Origin: Rheum nobile
Lineage: Eukaryota > Streptophyta > Magnoliopsida > Caryophyllales > Polygonaceae
Assembly: GCA_027886185.1 (NCBI GenBank)
Contig: WOAB01000563.1
Coordinates: forward strand, 930,001 to 994,000
Direction of reading: 5' to 3'
Length of the DNA stretch: 64,000 nucleotides
In this document: positions 10,769 to 21,497 of the stretch, in pieces
Layout of the letters: each line of letters starts with the position of its first letter
How positions within the stretch are numbered: position 1 is the stretch's first letter
Program-made: the position numbers and the translations under genes
Notes under the pieces: generated by a model
The model's database searches: none
Seen by the model: the letters and a program-made list of their open reading frames with translations, nothing else
Told to the model about the DNA's origin: nothing

Positions 10769-11430
10769 CAGGGCTCCATGATGCCTTTGGAGTTTTTCCC
10801 AAGCTTAAAGATATGTACTACAAGGCGAGCATGATCGTTTCCCCTTCTACACTACGCATGAATTTCCTTAGTGACCTCAACACTTCCATTCGGGACCAGC
10901 TGGAGATTCTTCCCATTAAGGATCTCAACAACCTCACCCACACGACCATACAACTTCACAACCAACTTGTGCACAAGAAACAGGCCCCGTGGCTGCCCAC
11001 GGCTGCATAAAAAAGGTATGATTCCCGTCCTAGTCAATCATTTTTCTCCAAATGTGCCTTCCCCTGTGCAGTCTAGGACATGCGCTCCCACAGGAAACCG
11101 CGGCAACACTGGGCATGCGGATGTGCCGCGCAATGCTGCGGCTGCAGCCGCGATCACAGCCCCGGCCCTGCGTTCAGAACGCAACAGAGACCAAGCCTGC
11201 TTCAAATGTGGCGGGCGCGGTCACATCCAGCGTGATTGCCCCAATCAGAAGAATATTCTTTTTACTCAGGGCTCGGGCAACGAGTCCTTTGATGATGAGC
11301 AGCCCGAAGACGCGACCCTTGAGCTCGAAGACGTCGAGGACGATGACGCCTACATGTGTGCCCCACATGAGCTGGACGCAGGAACCCCTTTGAGCCTCGT
11401 TACTCGGTGCGTGCTCACGGTGAAGGAGGT
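10769..11430 (+). pseudogene. gypsy gag C-terminus with CCHC zinc knuckle
   Basis: After the TSD the host gag resumes with MYYKASMIVSPSTLRMNFLS and LGTSIRDQ-type motifs. A frame change then leads to a stretch with the zinc knuckle CFKCGGRGHIQRDCPNQ (about 11190-11240), which has C-x2-C-x4-H-x4-C spacing. An acidic linker (EDATLELEDVEDDDAYMC) follows. The reading ends at TRCVLTVKEV, where the LARD-like element entered at the TSD GAGGT (11426-11430). Confidence 0.75.
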
Positions 11431-12188
11431 TGATGTGAAACAAGGGGTTGAATGCCCTTATTTCACAAGCTTGAGCTCCATATCGTGGCCCAAGATGGCT
11501 CGATCTTCTCCTAGAGGCACCAACTGGTTTGATGGCTCCTTTGGGCTGTCTTTGAGAGCGAAAGCAAGGGAAGAGTTTGGGGAGATGAGGTGGAGCAAGG
11601 GCCATCCGAGTGTGGAGCTTTGGCTAACCGAGATGGAGCAATGGGCCAAGGGAGCCTCTAAGGGAGGCTTCTTGGCTGGCTTGACCTTTGAACGAGCTTA
11701 AGAACTTGACTAATGGAGATTTGCGTGAGAGATTGAGAGAAAGAAGAAGAAGAAGAGATTGTAGAGGCCTTAGGGAGGTATTCCTCAACCTAAGGGAAAT
11801 ATTCCACTTCTTAATTCTTCAACTAAGTTTACAAGGCATCCAAGAGTGGCTTAAATAGTCTAGGCATTTCAACCAACAAAGGAAAGCTTCTAATGGGCCT
11901 TAGTGAGTTGAAGCCCATATGCAAATGGCTCTTCACACTCACTAAGGCAAGACTAGAATCATGAAACTAAATAACCAAAAATAGAAAGATGATAAAAGCC
12001 TTAAAGTATTGGATATAGGCGTGCGCATGAATGCCTTGGAATCGAAGCATGGTCGATGCTTGAGTGTCGTGACATTGATGCATCGGCGCCTTGGTGGTCA
12101 AGGCCTTGGCTCCTCCATGGTGAGGCACAAGAGTAGGCGCGGGCCTTGGGCTGGAGGTTCCTTATTGATGGGTGGATGGCACTCATCA
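11431..12188 (-). repeat. 3' LTR of the LARD-like element
   Basis: In element orientation it begins TGATGAGTGCC and ends GTTTCACATCA. A TATA-like CTATTTAAG is encoded at 11850-11858. Two inverted-repeat boxes with 6-bp arms and 5-base spacers lie upstream at 12045-12061 and 12088-12104. Confidence 0.8.
12045..12104 (-). promoter_or_regulatory. Two 6-5-6 palindromic boxes in the LARD-like LTR
   Basis: AAGCAT, spacer GGTCG, ATGCTT at 12045-12061. GCCTTG, spacer GTGGT, CAAGGC at 12088-12104. Both are perfect. In element orientation they are about 190-245 bp upstream of CTATTTAAG. The arms are unrelated to those of the other families, but the layout is the same. The first box recurs in the other LTR at 15864-15880. 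Confidence 0.5.
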
Positions 12189-13458
12189 CTCTCCCCTTAT
12201 TAGCTTCAAAGTGTCCTCACTTCGAATGTGTAGGAAGTCCGGGATATGGAGAAAGTGTGGTGGCATGTCTCCCCTTCTTAAAGGTGAAGGTGGAGTGAGG
12301 GAGACCGCCACTAACACAAAGAAGCACGAGCATACGAGAGAGTAATCCTTATCCTCAAAAGAATTCTTAGATACCACGGGATAGTGAAGGACTCCAAGTA
12401 CAACTCTAAAGCAAGGAGCATGCAACAATAAAACATACGATTCCAAAAGCAAATCAGAATAATAAGGCACCCTTGTGCCACAAAGACAAATAGGGAATGT
12501 AGGAACACAAGGTCCAAATTCTATATGAAAGGCAAGAATGCATGCACAAGTTATGCCACTACCCTTTGTAAGCCTAAGTAGATGACCCATGATACAACAA
12601 TTTAGACAATGAGCATACTTAGACATGGAGAGAATGACATGCATTAAGTGAGACCTCTTGAATATGAATTGAGATATGGAACTATAATGCAAACAAGAGA
12701 ACATAGTCCTAGATGCAAAATAACTTGTCAACATGCAAAGTGCTCTATCCAAGGATGTAACATGAAAATCATGCAATGTGCCACTCAATGACATACAAGA
12801 GGAAAGAGAGAAGGGTTCTTCCCTAAAATTAGGAGCCTTTAGGGCACCTTTCTCTTCTTGGCCAAGAGTTGATGGCGGGAGCAACGAGGGCGCCGACCAA
12901 GGCGGTATCAAGGCGCAAGCCTCCTTCGGTGGGGAAGCCATGGGGATGGGTCGATGGGGAGCCGCCAATAGGCTACAAGGGACCACTCGCGGCGATGGGC
13001 GACGGCCAACCAAGTCACGGTTGATCCAAAGGAGCGGTCAGCCGAGTCGACGCCAAGGCACCGCCCTCCTTGGTGGTGAGGCAAGGGCGCGACACCAAGG
13101 AGGAGGTATGGGTCGCTCCGGGGGTGGGCGCGCCAGGCGGCGGTGGAGACCCGAAGGCCTCGAGATAGGCCTCGAGATAGGCCTTGGCGGCGCGTGTCTC
13201 CTCGACTGCGGTGGCTGGTTGCCGGTCACTAGGCACATCCTCGGTGTGGTCTGGCGGACGTCGGCCCGGTGGCGGCCGAGCGTCAAGAAGCTCAATGGGC
13301 TCCTAGTGTTTCTCCTTTCGGCGCCGCTCGGCCTCGGCGATGGTCTCGTCACGGTGGCCCGCTGTGAGAGTGAAAGCCGGAGGGGGCTTTTTCATGGAAG
13401 TTGTGGGCGCCACAGACGCGGGGAGGAAGGCGGCCAAGTGGTGCTCAAGGGCGGCCAT

Positions 13459-13974
13459 TCAGGCGTCGATGGCCTTGACATGCTCCTTCTCTCGGCGGAG
13501 GGCGGCGCGCAAGGCCTCGGCGGTGGCCTCATCACTGCGGCCGACAACTTCCTTGGCACGACTCTCTTCAGCTAGTCTAGCCGCAAAGGACTCGTGGGAT
13601 AGCGTGGGTGTGAAGTTGGCCAAGAGGAGCCAGTCTTGGTGGGGGTGGGGAGCATGGCCATCGGCACAGCGGTTGGCGTCGGGAGGCGGCAACCAATCCG
13701 GGTCATGGCGGTCGAGCGGGCGCCGGGGCTGGCTCCGGGTGCGATCATATCCCCGGTGGTTCACATCCGCCCAAGCCTCCTCTTTAAAGGTCTCAAGATA
13801 CTCGTCATATGGGTCTTCCTCATCATAGTGGCGGCTGAACTCATAATCGGATACGGGCCTAGGGACGATGCGTGGATAAGGATCCCCATACAAGGGTGTG
13901 GGGTCACGAGTGTGGCTCCGGAGGCGCCGGCCCGGCAGCGGCCGGGCGGAATAAGGCCAATATGGCTCGGCCAT
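13459..13974 (-). CDS. Unrecognised ORF in the LARD-like element
   Basis: A 171-residue reading frame starts MAEPYWPYSARPLPGRRLRS. It is rich in Arg, Pro, Asp and Tyr in the first half, with SDYEFSRHYDEEDPYDEYLE. An Ala/Glu/Arg-rich, helix-prone end follows (FAARLAEESRAKEVVGRSDE). After its stop another Met opens in the same frame and the charged helical pattern continues (ETIAEAERRRKE). I do not recognise a family. The position just downstream of the 5' LTR and leader is where gag would be, so a degenerate gag N-terminus is possible. It could also be an accidental ORF in GC-rich DNA. Confidence 0.35.
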   Translation of the reverse strand: MAEPYWPYSARPLPGRRLRSHTRDPTPLYGDPYPRIVPRPVSDYEFSRHYDEEDPYDEYLETFKEEAWADVNHRGYDRTRSQPRRPLDRHDPDWLPPPDANRCADGHAPHPHQDWLLLANFTPTLSHESFAARLAEESRAKEVVGRSDEATAEALRAALRREKEHVKAIDA

Positions 13975-15213
13975 GGGGACTCACCTAGCACAAGCAATAG
14001 GCAAACCAAGTAAAAAGTCCCAAACAAATAAAGCAATCATACTAAGAAATTGTGAATACCTTAAGCCTATGACAATCTAATCTAAGCAATACACGCAATA
14101 AGGCAAGAAAATGAAGTCCTAGGCAACCAAGGCAATCACCACAATTGATGGCAACAAGCTAATCCTAAGGCAATTAAAGGCTCAAGCAATCAAACAAACA
14201 CACCAAGAGAGATAGAGCAAGCTAGGCCTAGGCAATCAAGCTAATGCAACAATGAAGGCTCAAGTAAAAGAACAAGGTCGGTGGAGCATGTGACTTGCCA
14301 ACTTGATTAGAACTTAGGCACTTGCAAACTTTCCAAAATGAATGACTTAGGCTAATTAGGAAAACCCAACCTTCAAACTTGGAATGATGAGTGTGGGGAA
14401 GGGAGGGAGTGGGTTGCCATGTGGGCCATGGAAGAGTAGAAGTGAAGTGACAAGAGAAGAGAAGAAAATTGGGAGGTAGGCTTAGTGGCCCAAGTTGCCA
14501 AGTGAGGTGGGAGACCCCACGAATTTGGTTGTGGCCCAATCAAAATGAAACCTTTCTTCGTTTTTTTTTTTTTTGAATTGGGCCTTTGCCTTTTTCTTTT
14601 GGCCTCTTGTTTTTCCTTAGACTTTTTCCTTTTGTTTTTGATGTGGAGGGAATGTAATGGCCTTGAGCTGAAAGGGAGAGAGGGCCCATGAAATTTGGAG
14701 TTGAAAAGAGGTGGCAACAAGGGGGGAAAGAGAGGGCAATGTCCACTTTGAGTGTGGGACAAGGCCTTAGAAGAGAGAAAAAGAGTTTGTTTGTTTGCCA
14801 CTTATAATTCCACCTTTTTGAAGCCCATAATGGGAAGCTTCCTAGATCTCTACCCCAAACAAATCATTCAAGAGTCGAATTTGGCATTTACCCAAATAGC
14901 CTAAGACAACCAAATATGCAAAGAAAGAAAGCACCTTTCGCTCTTGCCCAAAATAACCAAGTCACATGCAACACTTAAGAAATTCAAAAGAGAGCTAGTA
15001 ACTAAGCATGGGGACATGGCCGGCCATGGAGGAAGGGGATGGTGGTTGTAGGGTGGTGGTGGGCGGCAACAAGGTGGCGACGGCGTGGTGGCAAGGCGGC
15101 GGAAGACTTTTTCTTGGTTTTTTGAGGCGATTTTTGGAGGGGGGCTAGAATAAAGACTAATAAGCATAAAAACTGAAAAACATTGAGAAGAAAAATCACT
15201 TAACTTGGCCTTT

Positions 15214-15228
15214 GAGCTCTGATACCAA
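15214..15228 (-). other. Primer-binding site matching initiator tRNA-Met
   Basis: The minus strand reads TTGGTATCAGAGCTC, the commonest plant primer site, next to the LTR that starts at 15230. Confidence 0.8.
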
Positions 15229-15229
15229 T

Positions 15230-16020
15230 TGATGTGAAACAAGGGGTTGAATGCCCTTGTCTCACAAGCTTGAGCTCCAGATCGTGGCCCAAGAAGGCTC
15301 GATCTTCTCCTAGAGGCACCAACTGGTTTGATAGCTCCTTTGGGCTGTCTTTAAGAGCGGAAGCAAGGGAAGAGCTTGGGGAGATGAGGCGGAGAAAGGG
15401 CCAGCCGAGTGTGGAGCTTTGGCTAACCGAGATGGAGCAATGGGCTAAGGGAGCCTCTAAGGGAGGCTCCTTGGCTGGCTTGACCTTTGAACGAACTTAA
15501 GAACTTGACTAATGGAGATTTGCGTGAGAGATTGAGAGAAAGAAGAAGAGATTGTTGAATGTGTGGGGTTGATTGATAAGTGGAGGCCTTAGGGAGGTAT
15601 TCCTCAACCTAAGGGAAATATTCCACTTCTTAATTCTTCAACTAAGTTTACAAGGCAGCCAAGAGTGGCTTCAATAGTCTAGGCCTTTCAACCAACAAAG
15701 GAAAGCTTCTAATGAGCCTTAGTGAGTTGAAGCCCATATGCAAATGTCTCTCCACACTCACTAAGGCAAGACTATAATCATGAAACTAAATAACCAAAAA
15801 TAGAAAAGGGATAAAAGCCTTAGAGGCTTAGATATAGGCGTGCGCATGAATGTCTTGGAATCGAAGCATGGTCGATGCTTGAGTGTCGTGGCATTGATGC
15901 GTCGGCACCTTGGTGGTCAAGGCCTTGGTTCCTCCATGGTGAGGCACAAGAGTAGGCGCGGGCCTTGGGCTGGAGGTTCCTTGTTGATGGGTGGATGGCA
16001 CTCATCATTGGGACTCATCA
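15230..16020 (-). repeat. 5' LTR of the LARD-like element
   Basis: It matches the left LTR up to 16007 (CACTCATCA), then has 13 extra bases TTGGGACTCATCA before the TSD GAGGT. It also has an extra short segment near 15555-15585 that is absent from the other copy. The palindromic box at 15864-15880 is intact, while the TATA-like site (about 15665) is mutated. Confidence 0.75.
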
Positions 16021-16025
16021 GAGGT

Positions 16026-17022
16026 AGCCTTGATGGATCAATGAGAGAACTTGTTTCACACTCGCTGTCTTGTCCAGACCGCCTCCCTGAGTGTCATCAT
16101 CGATGGTGGCTCTTGCTGCAAGATTGTCAATGAGAAGGTGGTCAACCACCTCAAGCTAGCAACAACACCCCACCCTCAACTGTATGGTCTTCAATAGATT
16201 TCTGAGGGTAAGGGTGATGTGGTAAACATGCACATCACATTTCAAATTGGGCATTATATGGATATAGTTTTATGTGACATTGTGGCTATGGATGCTACTC
16301 ATCTTCTCATTGGCAGGGGCCACCATGGAAGTTTGACAAGAAGGCCGTGCATGATGACTTCCTAAACACCTATGTGTTCATGCATGGTGGCCACAGAATC
16401 ACTTTGCTGCCTATGTCACCGCAGGAGATCCGCCACGACCAAGTGGAACGCAGCCACGCAAAGGCCAAGGAAGCAGCCGCTACGCAAGCCGCAAGCGCTA
16501 CCCAAGACGCAGATGCGCGGCCGCGCCCCAGCGGCCACTCTGGCAAGCGCCAGAACGCGGAACGCAGCAAGCGCAACCAAGAACCCGCGACAATAGCTGC
16601 AGGCAAGCCGGCTGGCAAGCACGGCACCGCGCGCGACAGCCGGCTTGCCTCTGCGTGTCTTTCCGTTGTTAAGGACCTACTTGATTTACCCCCTCTGTCT
16701 CCTCTCTCTTGCAAGAATTTATGGATGTCATGCCCGAGGAGCTTCCCCAGGGCCTGCCACCAATCTGCGGCATTGAGCACCAGATTGACCTGGTTCCAGG
16801 CGCCTCTTTGCCAAACTGGGCTGCATACCGTGCCAGTCCCGAGGAGACGAAGGAGCTCCAACACCAGGTGCAGGATCTCATGGACAAGGGCTACGTCCGT
16901 GAGAGCTTGAGCCCTTGTGTCGTGCCCGTCATTCTCGTGCCTAAGAAGGATGGCACTTGACATATGTGTGTCGACTACCGGGTGATCAACCAGATTACAG
17001 TGAAGCACCGTCACCCAATCCC
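16026..17022 (+). pseudogene. gypsy protease and N-terminal RT fragment
   Basis: Directly after the TSD the host polyprotein resumes, with a decayed protease containing IIDGGSC and VLCDIVAMDATHLLIGRG. A basic linker follows, then the start of RT: MQEFMDVMPEELPQGLPPIC, IDLVPGASLPNW, VILVPKKDGT and CVDYRVINQITVKHRHPIPR. A stop at 16959 replaces the Trp normally found after KKDGT. The similarity ends at about 17022 inside the RT fingers, and the YVDD active site is not reached. The following DNA is unrelated and AT-rich. Confidence 0.75.
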
Positions 17023-17184
17023 ACGCCTAATTATCGTAGTTATCTTAATTTCATATATAATATCACTAATTAAATATTTTTTCATTTATTTATTATTTTT
17101 TAAATATAAAATAAATATATTTTAAAAAAAAATATCAATAAAAAGTTTTATTCAAGCCCCGTGCATGGCACGAAACTAAACTAG
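17023..17184 (+). mobile_element. Possible Helitron 3' end
   Basis: It ends with a small hairpin CGTGCATGGCACG followed about 7 bases later by CTAG, then T (17185), which is the layout of Helitron 3' termini. The left boundary is where the gypsy RT breaks off, and no Helitron 5' terminus is seen there, so it would be truncated. Confidence 0.35.
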
Positions 17185-17271
17185 TTACATATAAATTTTA
17201 ATGAGGATCAAACATGTTTTTTATCCCTTTTCATATGAAACCAATAATATTATACTATTTTTTGATGATAA

Positions 17272-17710
17272 TCTACTATATATCTATTAAACTAAAACCT
17301 AATTATGTCATATGACACTCCCTCATTAAAATCGTCACATGAAACTCCTTTATTAAAGTTGTTGTATGTCTTTTTTTCTTCACGTTTTTAAAATACATAA
17401 AATTATAAATAAAATATTTTTATCCTAAACCTATCCCTAATCTCTTCCTAATTTAAATATAAATCAAGGACAAAGATTACAAATTAATCACAACGATTAC
17501 AAATCCAATTTTTTTTAATTATATACAAATCCAAAATTTCCTAATTATATACAAATCTATGAGATACGAAATTATAATCCGAATATGATTTTGATATCAA
17601 TATTATCTAGATCAATTTTTTAATATATAAATTAATTTTAATAATTATTAATATATTTTAGTCAACATATATGACATAAAAACTTGTGTTTGACACGAGA
17701 ATTACACTAA
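17272..17710 (+). mobile_element. Small non-autonomous Helitron (439 bp)
   Basis: It starts TCTACTATATATC after an A (17271). It ends with a degenerate GTGT/ACAC hairpin and CTAA (17707-17710) before a T (17711). TC...CTRR ends and insertion between A and T are the Helitron signature. There is no coding capacity, so it depends on an autonomous Helitron. Confidence 0.55.
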
Positions 17711-18690
17711 TTATATACTAAGAAGAAGTACGCCAACATTTTTTTTGTCAAACATACAGGGAAAAGAATCAGCGCAGAATAGCTAGAATAAGCAAATCGT
17801 CCATGAAAAAAAAAACAAGAATATGCGGATCTATACAAACACAATAGCAGAGCTCCAAATGTTCACAAATCACAAAAAACTCAGCTACGAACACGATCAA
17901 TTGTAAAATGCTATTTTGTCCTTGTCAGATATATTCTCTATTTCTCTTACACGTCTCTTTCCAGTTTTGCTTTAAAAAAATCACCCCAACATTTTTTATT
18001 TGGAAAAATTAACACAAAACACCACAACACCTTTAGCAAGGAGGGGCCATCTCTAGGCTTTTATCTACCCAACCAACTACCTTATGTTCCCATCAATTAG
18101 CTTTTTGGATTCTTTTATGTTAGTATCAACCAAAAGATTTCCAGTTTAACCCTAGAATTTATAGGCTGAATCTAGAATTAGAGTCTTTGACAGAGACGGA
18201 TCTAAAATCCATTAGGGTTATTTTAGTAGAAAAACTATTGCCAAAACCTTTTATACTACCAAAGGTAATACATTAGATTGCCAAAATATCAAGCAACAGG
18301 CAGCTTTACATAACACATGTCCCCAGAAGATAATTGTATAATGTTTTCTGTCAGACTCCAGACACCATCCAATTCAAATGGTCTCCCCCAGATAAGTGTT
18401 CGAAAAGGCCAGCTAATAAACAAATCAGCCTGCGGTTAAAGCTTAGCTTAATCTCAACACTATCATGATATTATAAACAGAATATAGTAGGCATTAATGT
18501 TTGTCAAAACATACTCCCCCACATCCACAAGGATGTCATGTGGTCACAGAACAAGAGTCATGCTAATCTCACCAACCATAAGAATAGATCAGAAAAAAGA
18601 AGATGCATAAAACAGGTAGAATATACTTCTCAAGAAGCCAATTCAGAGCTTTCGAGTCTAAAAATCAAGTGTCAAGGTAATGCAGTACAA
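17711..18690. other. AT-rich intergenic DNA
   Basis: I see no gene, no clear terminal repeats and no open frame of interest here. The right part lies downstream of the MCTP stop codon and may include its polyadenylation region. Confidence 0.5.
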
Positions 18691-19094
18691 ACAAAGTGTC
18701 ATGTAATTGCAGCCTGAATATTACGAGAAAACATTTGCCCCTGCACATGAACAATGGATTGGCTTAGAACTTCCATTGGAAACACCTTGTGAATTACTAA
18801 ACATAGGAAGAACAGATGCATTAGAAATTTGATAAATAAACATGGTTTCGTCACCCCAAAGTCACGCCAAAACAGATTAGTAGAAATCCTACAAGAGACA
18901 CACAAGCAGGGATCCACATCATCTTACTACTTCTAAGCATAATAAGTAACATCTACTGCCAATTATCCAACATTGAGAACTTGCGATAACAGGCCGCATT
19001 GCAGTACGACGTCTCTACATAAATGAAGGGAGAGGAGGAATACCAACAGAGGTGAAACTGGATATAGAGTTGCAAATGGACTGGCTTTGTGCTT

Positions 19095-21419
19095 TCACAA
19101 CATAGAGTCTGTTCGAGCAGGCAATCTCCTGAAGAAATTGAGAGGCACAGATGGGAGCTTGTGGCGAAACCTTGGGTGCCTGAGCACATAAAATCCAGCT
19201 AGAAGTGCCACAACCTGGAATGGTGTCACATACAGAACAACAGCAGCAACCAAGCAGAATATGACAAACAATGCAGTGGCTCTGGGGTCTCGCCAGCTCA
19301 GCAGAGATTGCAGCCTCTCGCCTTGAGTTGCTAAATCACCAACAACAGTCTGGACCCTCCCAGCTATGCTCCGTAATCGATCATACCTCATTCTAACTAC
19401 ATCAGCAGGCCTGGAAGTAGGGAATGTATCAAATTCTTCATCCAGTTCATCAGGGTGGGCGTTATCAGCATGGGAGAGGCGTGTATCCATGTGGGGAGGA
19501 TTCCTCGGCCTCCACCTGTAGTACCAGACGCCAATCAAGAACAAGTAGAGGAAGATCGTTGGCAGGATAAGTTCCGGGTACATGACCAGAATGAAGAACA
19601 AGATGTGAATAAGAACAGTAGTTATGGGATTCTTCCAGTTGCATATCTGATCAAACCATCTCCCGACTGCAATTATTCCACTCAAAACTCCCATGATTCG
19701 GAAAAAGTTTGCCTTGCTTCTTCTCATACTCCACATATGGGACCCAACATCCAGCATATATTCAACCACCTCCTTTCTCAGAGGTGGCTCAGCACGACTC
19801 AGCCTCATTGACACGATCTGGGTGGCCTGGTGTCTCAAACTATCAAGCTGACTCACAGTTAAAGGGTGGATATAATGCATCTTGGGCAGCAAAGGATGAG
19901 AGTACATGTGCATCATATTTAACAAGGATGAACAAGTGAACCTGACTGCCAACTGTATTTCTCCCATCTTTTTCACTCCATTAGGGTACAAAACCAGCAG
20001 GGGGTAAGAGTGAGTGTATACCCTATCAGTTTCAAGACTTGAGAGACGAATCCTCACTTTACCTATCCTAGAATCCCTAGCTCCATTTGCTTTATCTCCT
20101 CCATGTAAATGACCATTGTCAAATACTCCCACGGTAATGACAGTACAAGGGTCGAACACCTCCCAGGTATATTGCTCATTCCATTTTGGGCTAGCGCTGT
20201 CAATAATGGTCCTTGTTCTGATCCATTTTTGTCCATATTTAGCAACACAGTATGCGTCGGTTGTCTGACGACCATCCTTCATTTTCATGGGCATCAATCC
20301 CTGTGCACTGAGAATACCCAATTCTAGTACTCCAATACTCTGCTTCCACAACTGCTTAGCAGTAGGCCTAAGATCACTGCTGTAGTGCGTAGACTCATCA
20401 AGAACATGATATCCACCATCCAAGGAAATCCTCATATGAATCCTGCTAGCAAACTTTGTTTCCTTCTTCTTTTCACCCTCGACAATAACATGTTTCTCAA
20501 GATTGAACCATTTTGTGTTCACAGGCCTATGATCGAACCGCCTGTCAACATATTGCAGTGGAATTGCACACTGTCCCAGCACTTCATCTTTGCCAGGTCC
20601 AACTCTATCTTCCACACTCAAAATTAAGGGCTCTTCAAACGGCTCAGCAGCTACAAACATCAAATCCTCATTCCACATTGGGTTGATAGTTCTGCTCTGG
20701 GAGATTCTTGTTCTCAAAACCTGATTTCCAAGGATAGCCTTCACATAAACTTCTGGGAACCTTCCCTTATCACTCGGAATCAAGTCTTGAGCCTCAATCA
20801 CATTCACCCTGAGATACCAAAGCTTCGGAGAGAGATAGACCTTGGACCGCATATTTGCAAGAGCATCTGTTCCATTAACAGCTGCAGCATCAGAGTGCCA
20901 GGCTTCAGGAAAAGCCTCATCAGCCTGGGTTCCCCACCAAACAGCCAACATTAGTTCTCCCTTACCCTTATCTGCCTTCATGCTTTCGAGTCTATACCAC
21001 TGTGGTGCCAAAGGACTATCTGGTGGAACCCTTTTAGGGACCTCATTGAGATCAAAAATCACACGACCTATGAAATCATCCTTCATAAGATCCTTATCCT
21101 TCACAATGACCTCAAGATAAGATGCCTGGATACGATCCTTGGAGAAGGCAAACACCTGATTCCACTCGGGATTGGTCTTCTTCTCAAAATGCCTGGTGGT
21201 ACCCTTATAGTTTCCAAGCTTCACTTCAACATATGGATCACAACTACCTGTCATGTCCTTGCTCGGCAACTCCTTCGCCTTCATAATCCTGACATACAGG
21301 TATTGCATCTGCTCCACCAGGTCATAGGTGCTGGTCAGCTTGTCGCCGGTGATCTTTCCCCCACCAAGCTGGGGATTTGTCTCTTTCAGAGAGAAATCTT
21401 CCTGACGAGCCTTCTGCAT
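19095..21419 (-). CDS. MCTP: Multiple C2 domain and transmembrane region protein (MCTP3/4 type)
   Basis: A single uninterrupted coding exon of 774 codons, the length of Arabidopsis MCTP3/MCTP4 as I remember them. Three C2 domains lie at about residues 38-145 (MQYLYVRIMKAKELPSKDMT, TGSCDPYVEVKLG), 200-310 (LWYLRVNVIEAQDL) and 362-480 (IGVLELGILSAQGLMPMK). A C-terminal plant phosphoribosyltransferase-like PRT_C region has hydrophobic segments near 595-650 and 715-750. The first C2 keeps acidic calcium-site residues (CDPY, KDKDLMKDD). The second lacks several of them (RFPEVY). MCTPs sit in ER membranes at plasmodesmata, tether ER to plasma membrane and affect cell-to-cell traffic of proteins. 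The ATG at 21419 precedes MQKARQEDFSLKETNPQLGG, the usual N-terminus. The frame is intact and looks functional. Confidence 0.95.
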   Translation of the reverse strand: MQKARQEDFSLKETNPQLGGGKITGDKLTSTYDLVEQMQYLYVRIMKAKELPSKDMTGSCDPYVEVKLGNYKGTTRHFEKKTNPEWNQVFAFSKDRIQASYLEVIVKDKDLMKDDFIGRVIFDLNEVPKRVPPDSPLAPQWYRLESMKADKGKGELMLAVWWGTQADEAFPEAWHSDAAAVNGTDALANMRSKVYLSPKLWYLRVNVIEAQDLIPSDKGRFPEVYVKAILGNQVLRTRISQSRTINPMWNEDLMFVAAEPFEEPLILSVEDRVGPGKDEVLGQCAIPLQYVDRRFDHRPVNTKWFNLEKHVIVEGEKKKETKFASRIHMRISLDGGYHVLDESTHYSSDLRPTAKQLWKQSIGVLELGILSAQGLMPMKMKDGRQTTDAYCVAKYGQKWIRTRTIIDSASPKWNEQYTWEVFDPCTVITVGVFDNGHLHGGDKANGARDSRIGKVRIRLSSLETDRVYTHSYPLLVLYPNGVKKMGEIQLAVRFTCSSLLNMMHMYSHPLLPKMHYIHPLTVSQLDSLRHQATQIVSMRLSRAEPPLRKEVVEYMLDVGSHMWSMRRSKANFFRIMGVLSGIIAVGRWFDQICNWKNPITTVLIHILFFILVMYPELILPTIFLYLFLIGVWYYRWRPRNPPHMDTRLSHADNAHPDELDEEFDTFPTSRPADVVRMRYDRLRSIAGRVQTVVGDLATQGERLQSLLSWRDPRATALFVIFCLVAAVVLYVTPFQVVALLAGFYVLRHPRFRHKLPSVPLNFFRRLPARTDSML

Positions 21420-21497
21420 TTTGAAGGTTTTCTTCCAAGAGATGGGACTCCCAGGCGGAAGTGTTCAAGCAACAGTGTAGCACCAGAAAATATGAAA

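Larger units (their letters stand above)
11431..16020 (-). mobile_element. Large non-autonomous LTR element (LARD-like)
   Basis: LTRs lie at 11431-12188 (758 bp) and 15230-16020 (791 bp). On the plus strand both begin TGATGTGAAACAAGG and end CTCATCA. The TSD GAGGT flanks the element at 11426-11430 and 16021-16025. A primer-binding site for initiator tRNA-Met (TTGGTATCAGAGCTC on the minus strand) is at 15214-15228. A purine-rich tract lies beside the left LTR. The internal 3 kb has a GC-rich minus-strand ORF but no protease, RT or integrase that I can recognise. It relies on proteins from elsewhere. Confidence 0.8.
941..17022 (+). mobile_element. Decayed Ty3/gypsy retrotransposon, split by three insertions
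   Basis: Pieces of one plus-strand polyprotein lie in order: gag N-terminus (941-1629), gag middle (2428-2566), gag C-terminus with zinc knuckle (10769-11430), then protease and the start of RT (16026-17022). Between the pieces sit a solo LTR (1630-2422), an Athila-like element (2567-10763) and a large non-autonomous LTR element (11431-16020), each with a perfect 5-bp TSD. The reading sense resumes across each junction. RT is cut after the start of its fingers region, and RNase H, integrase and the 3' LTR are missing. The style of the gag and RT suggests a chromovirus-like lineage, but no chromodomain is present to confirm it. Confidence 0.8.

Noticed and set aside
12186..13013. 275-codon minus-strand open frame in the LARD-like element
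   Set aside because: No recognisable domain. It runs through the polypurine side and into non-coding DNA, and its Cys-rich part does not fit a zinc knuckle. Treated as chance.
12778..13575. 265-codon plus-strand open frame
   Set aside because: It lies opposite the GC-rich minus-strand ORF. Gly/Arg-rich composition reflects base composition only.
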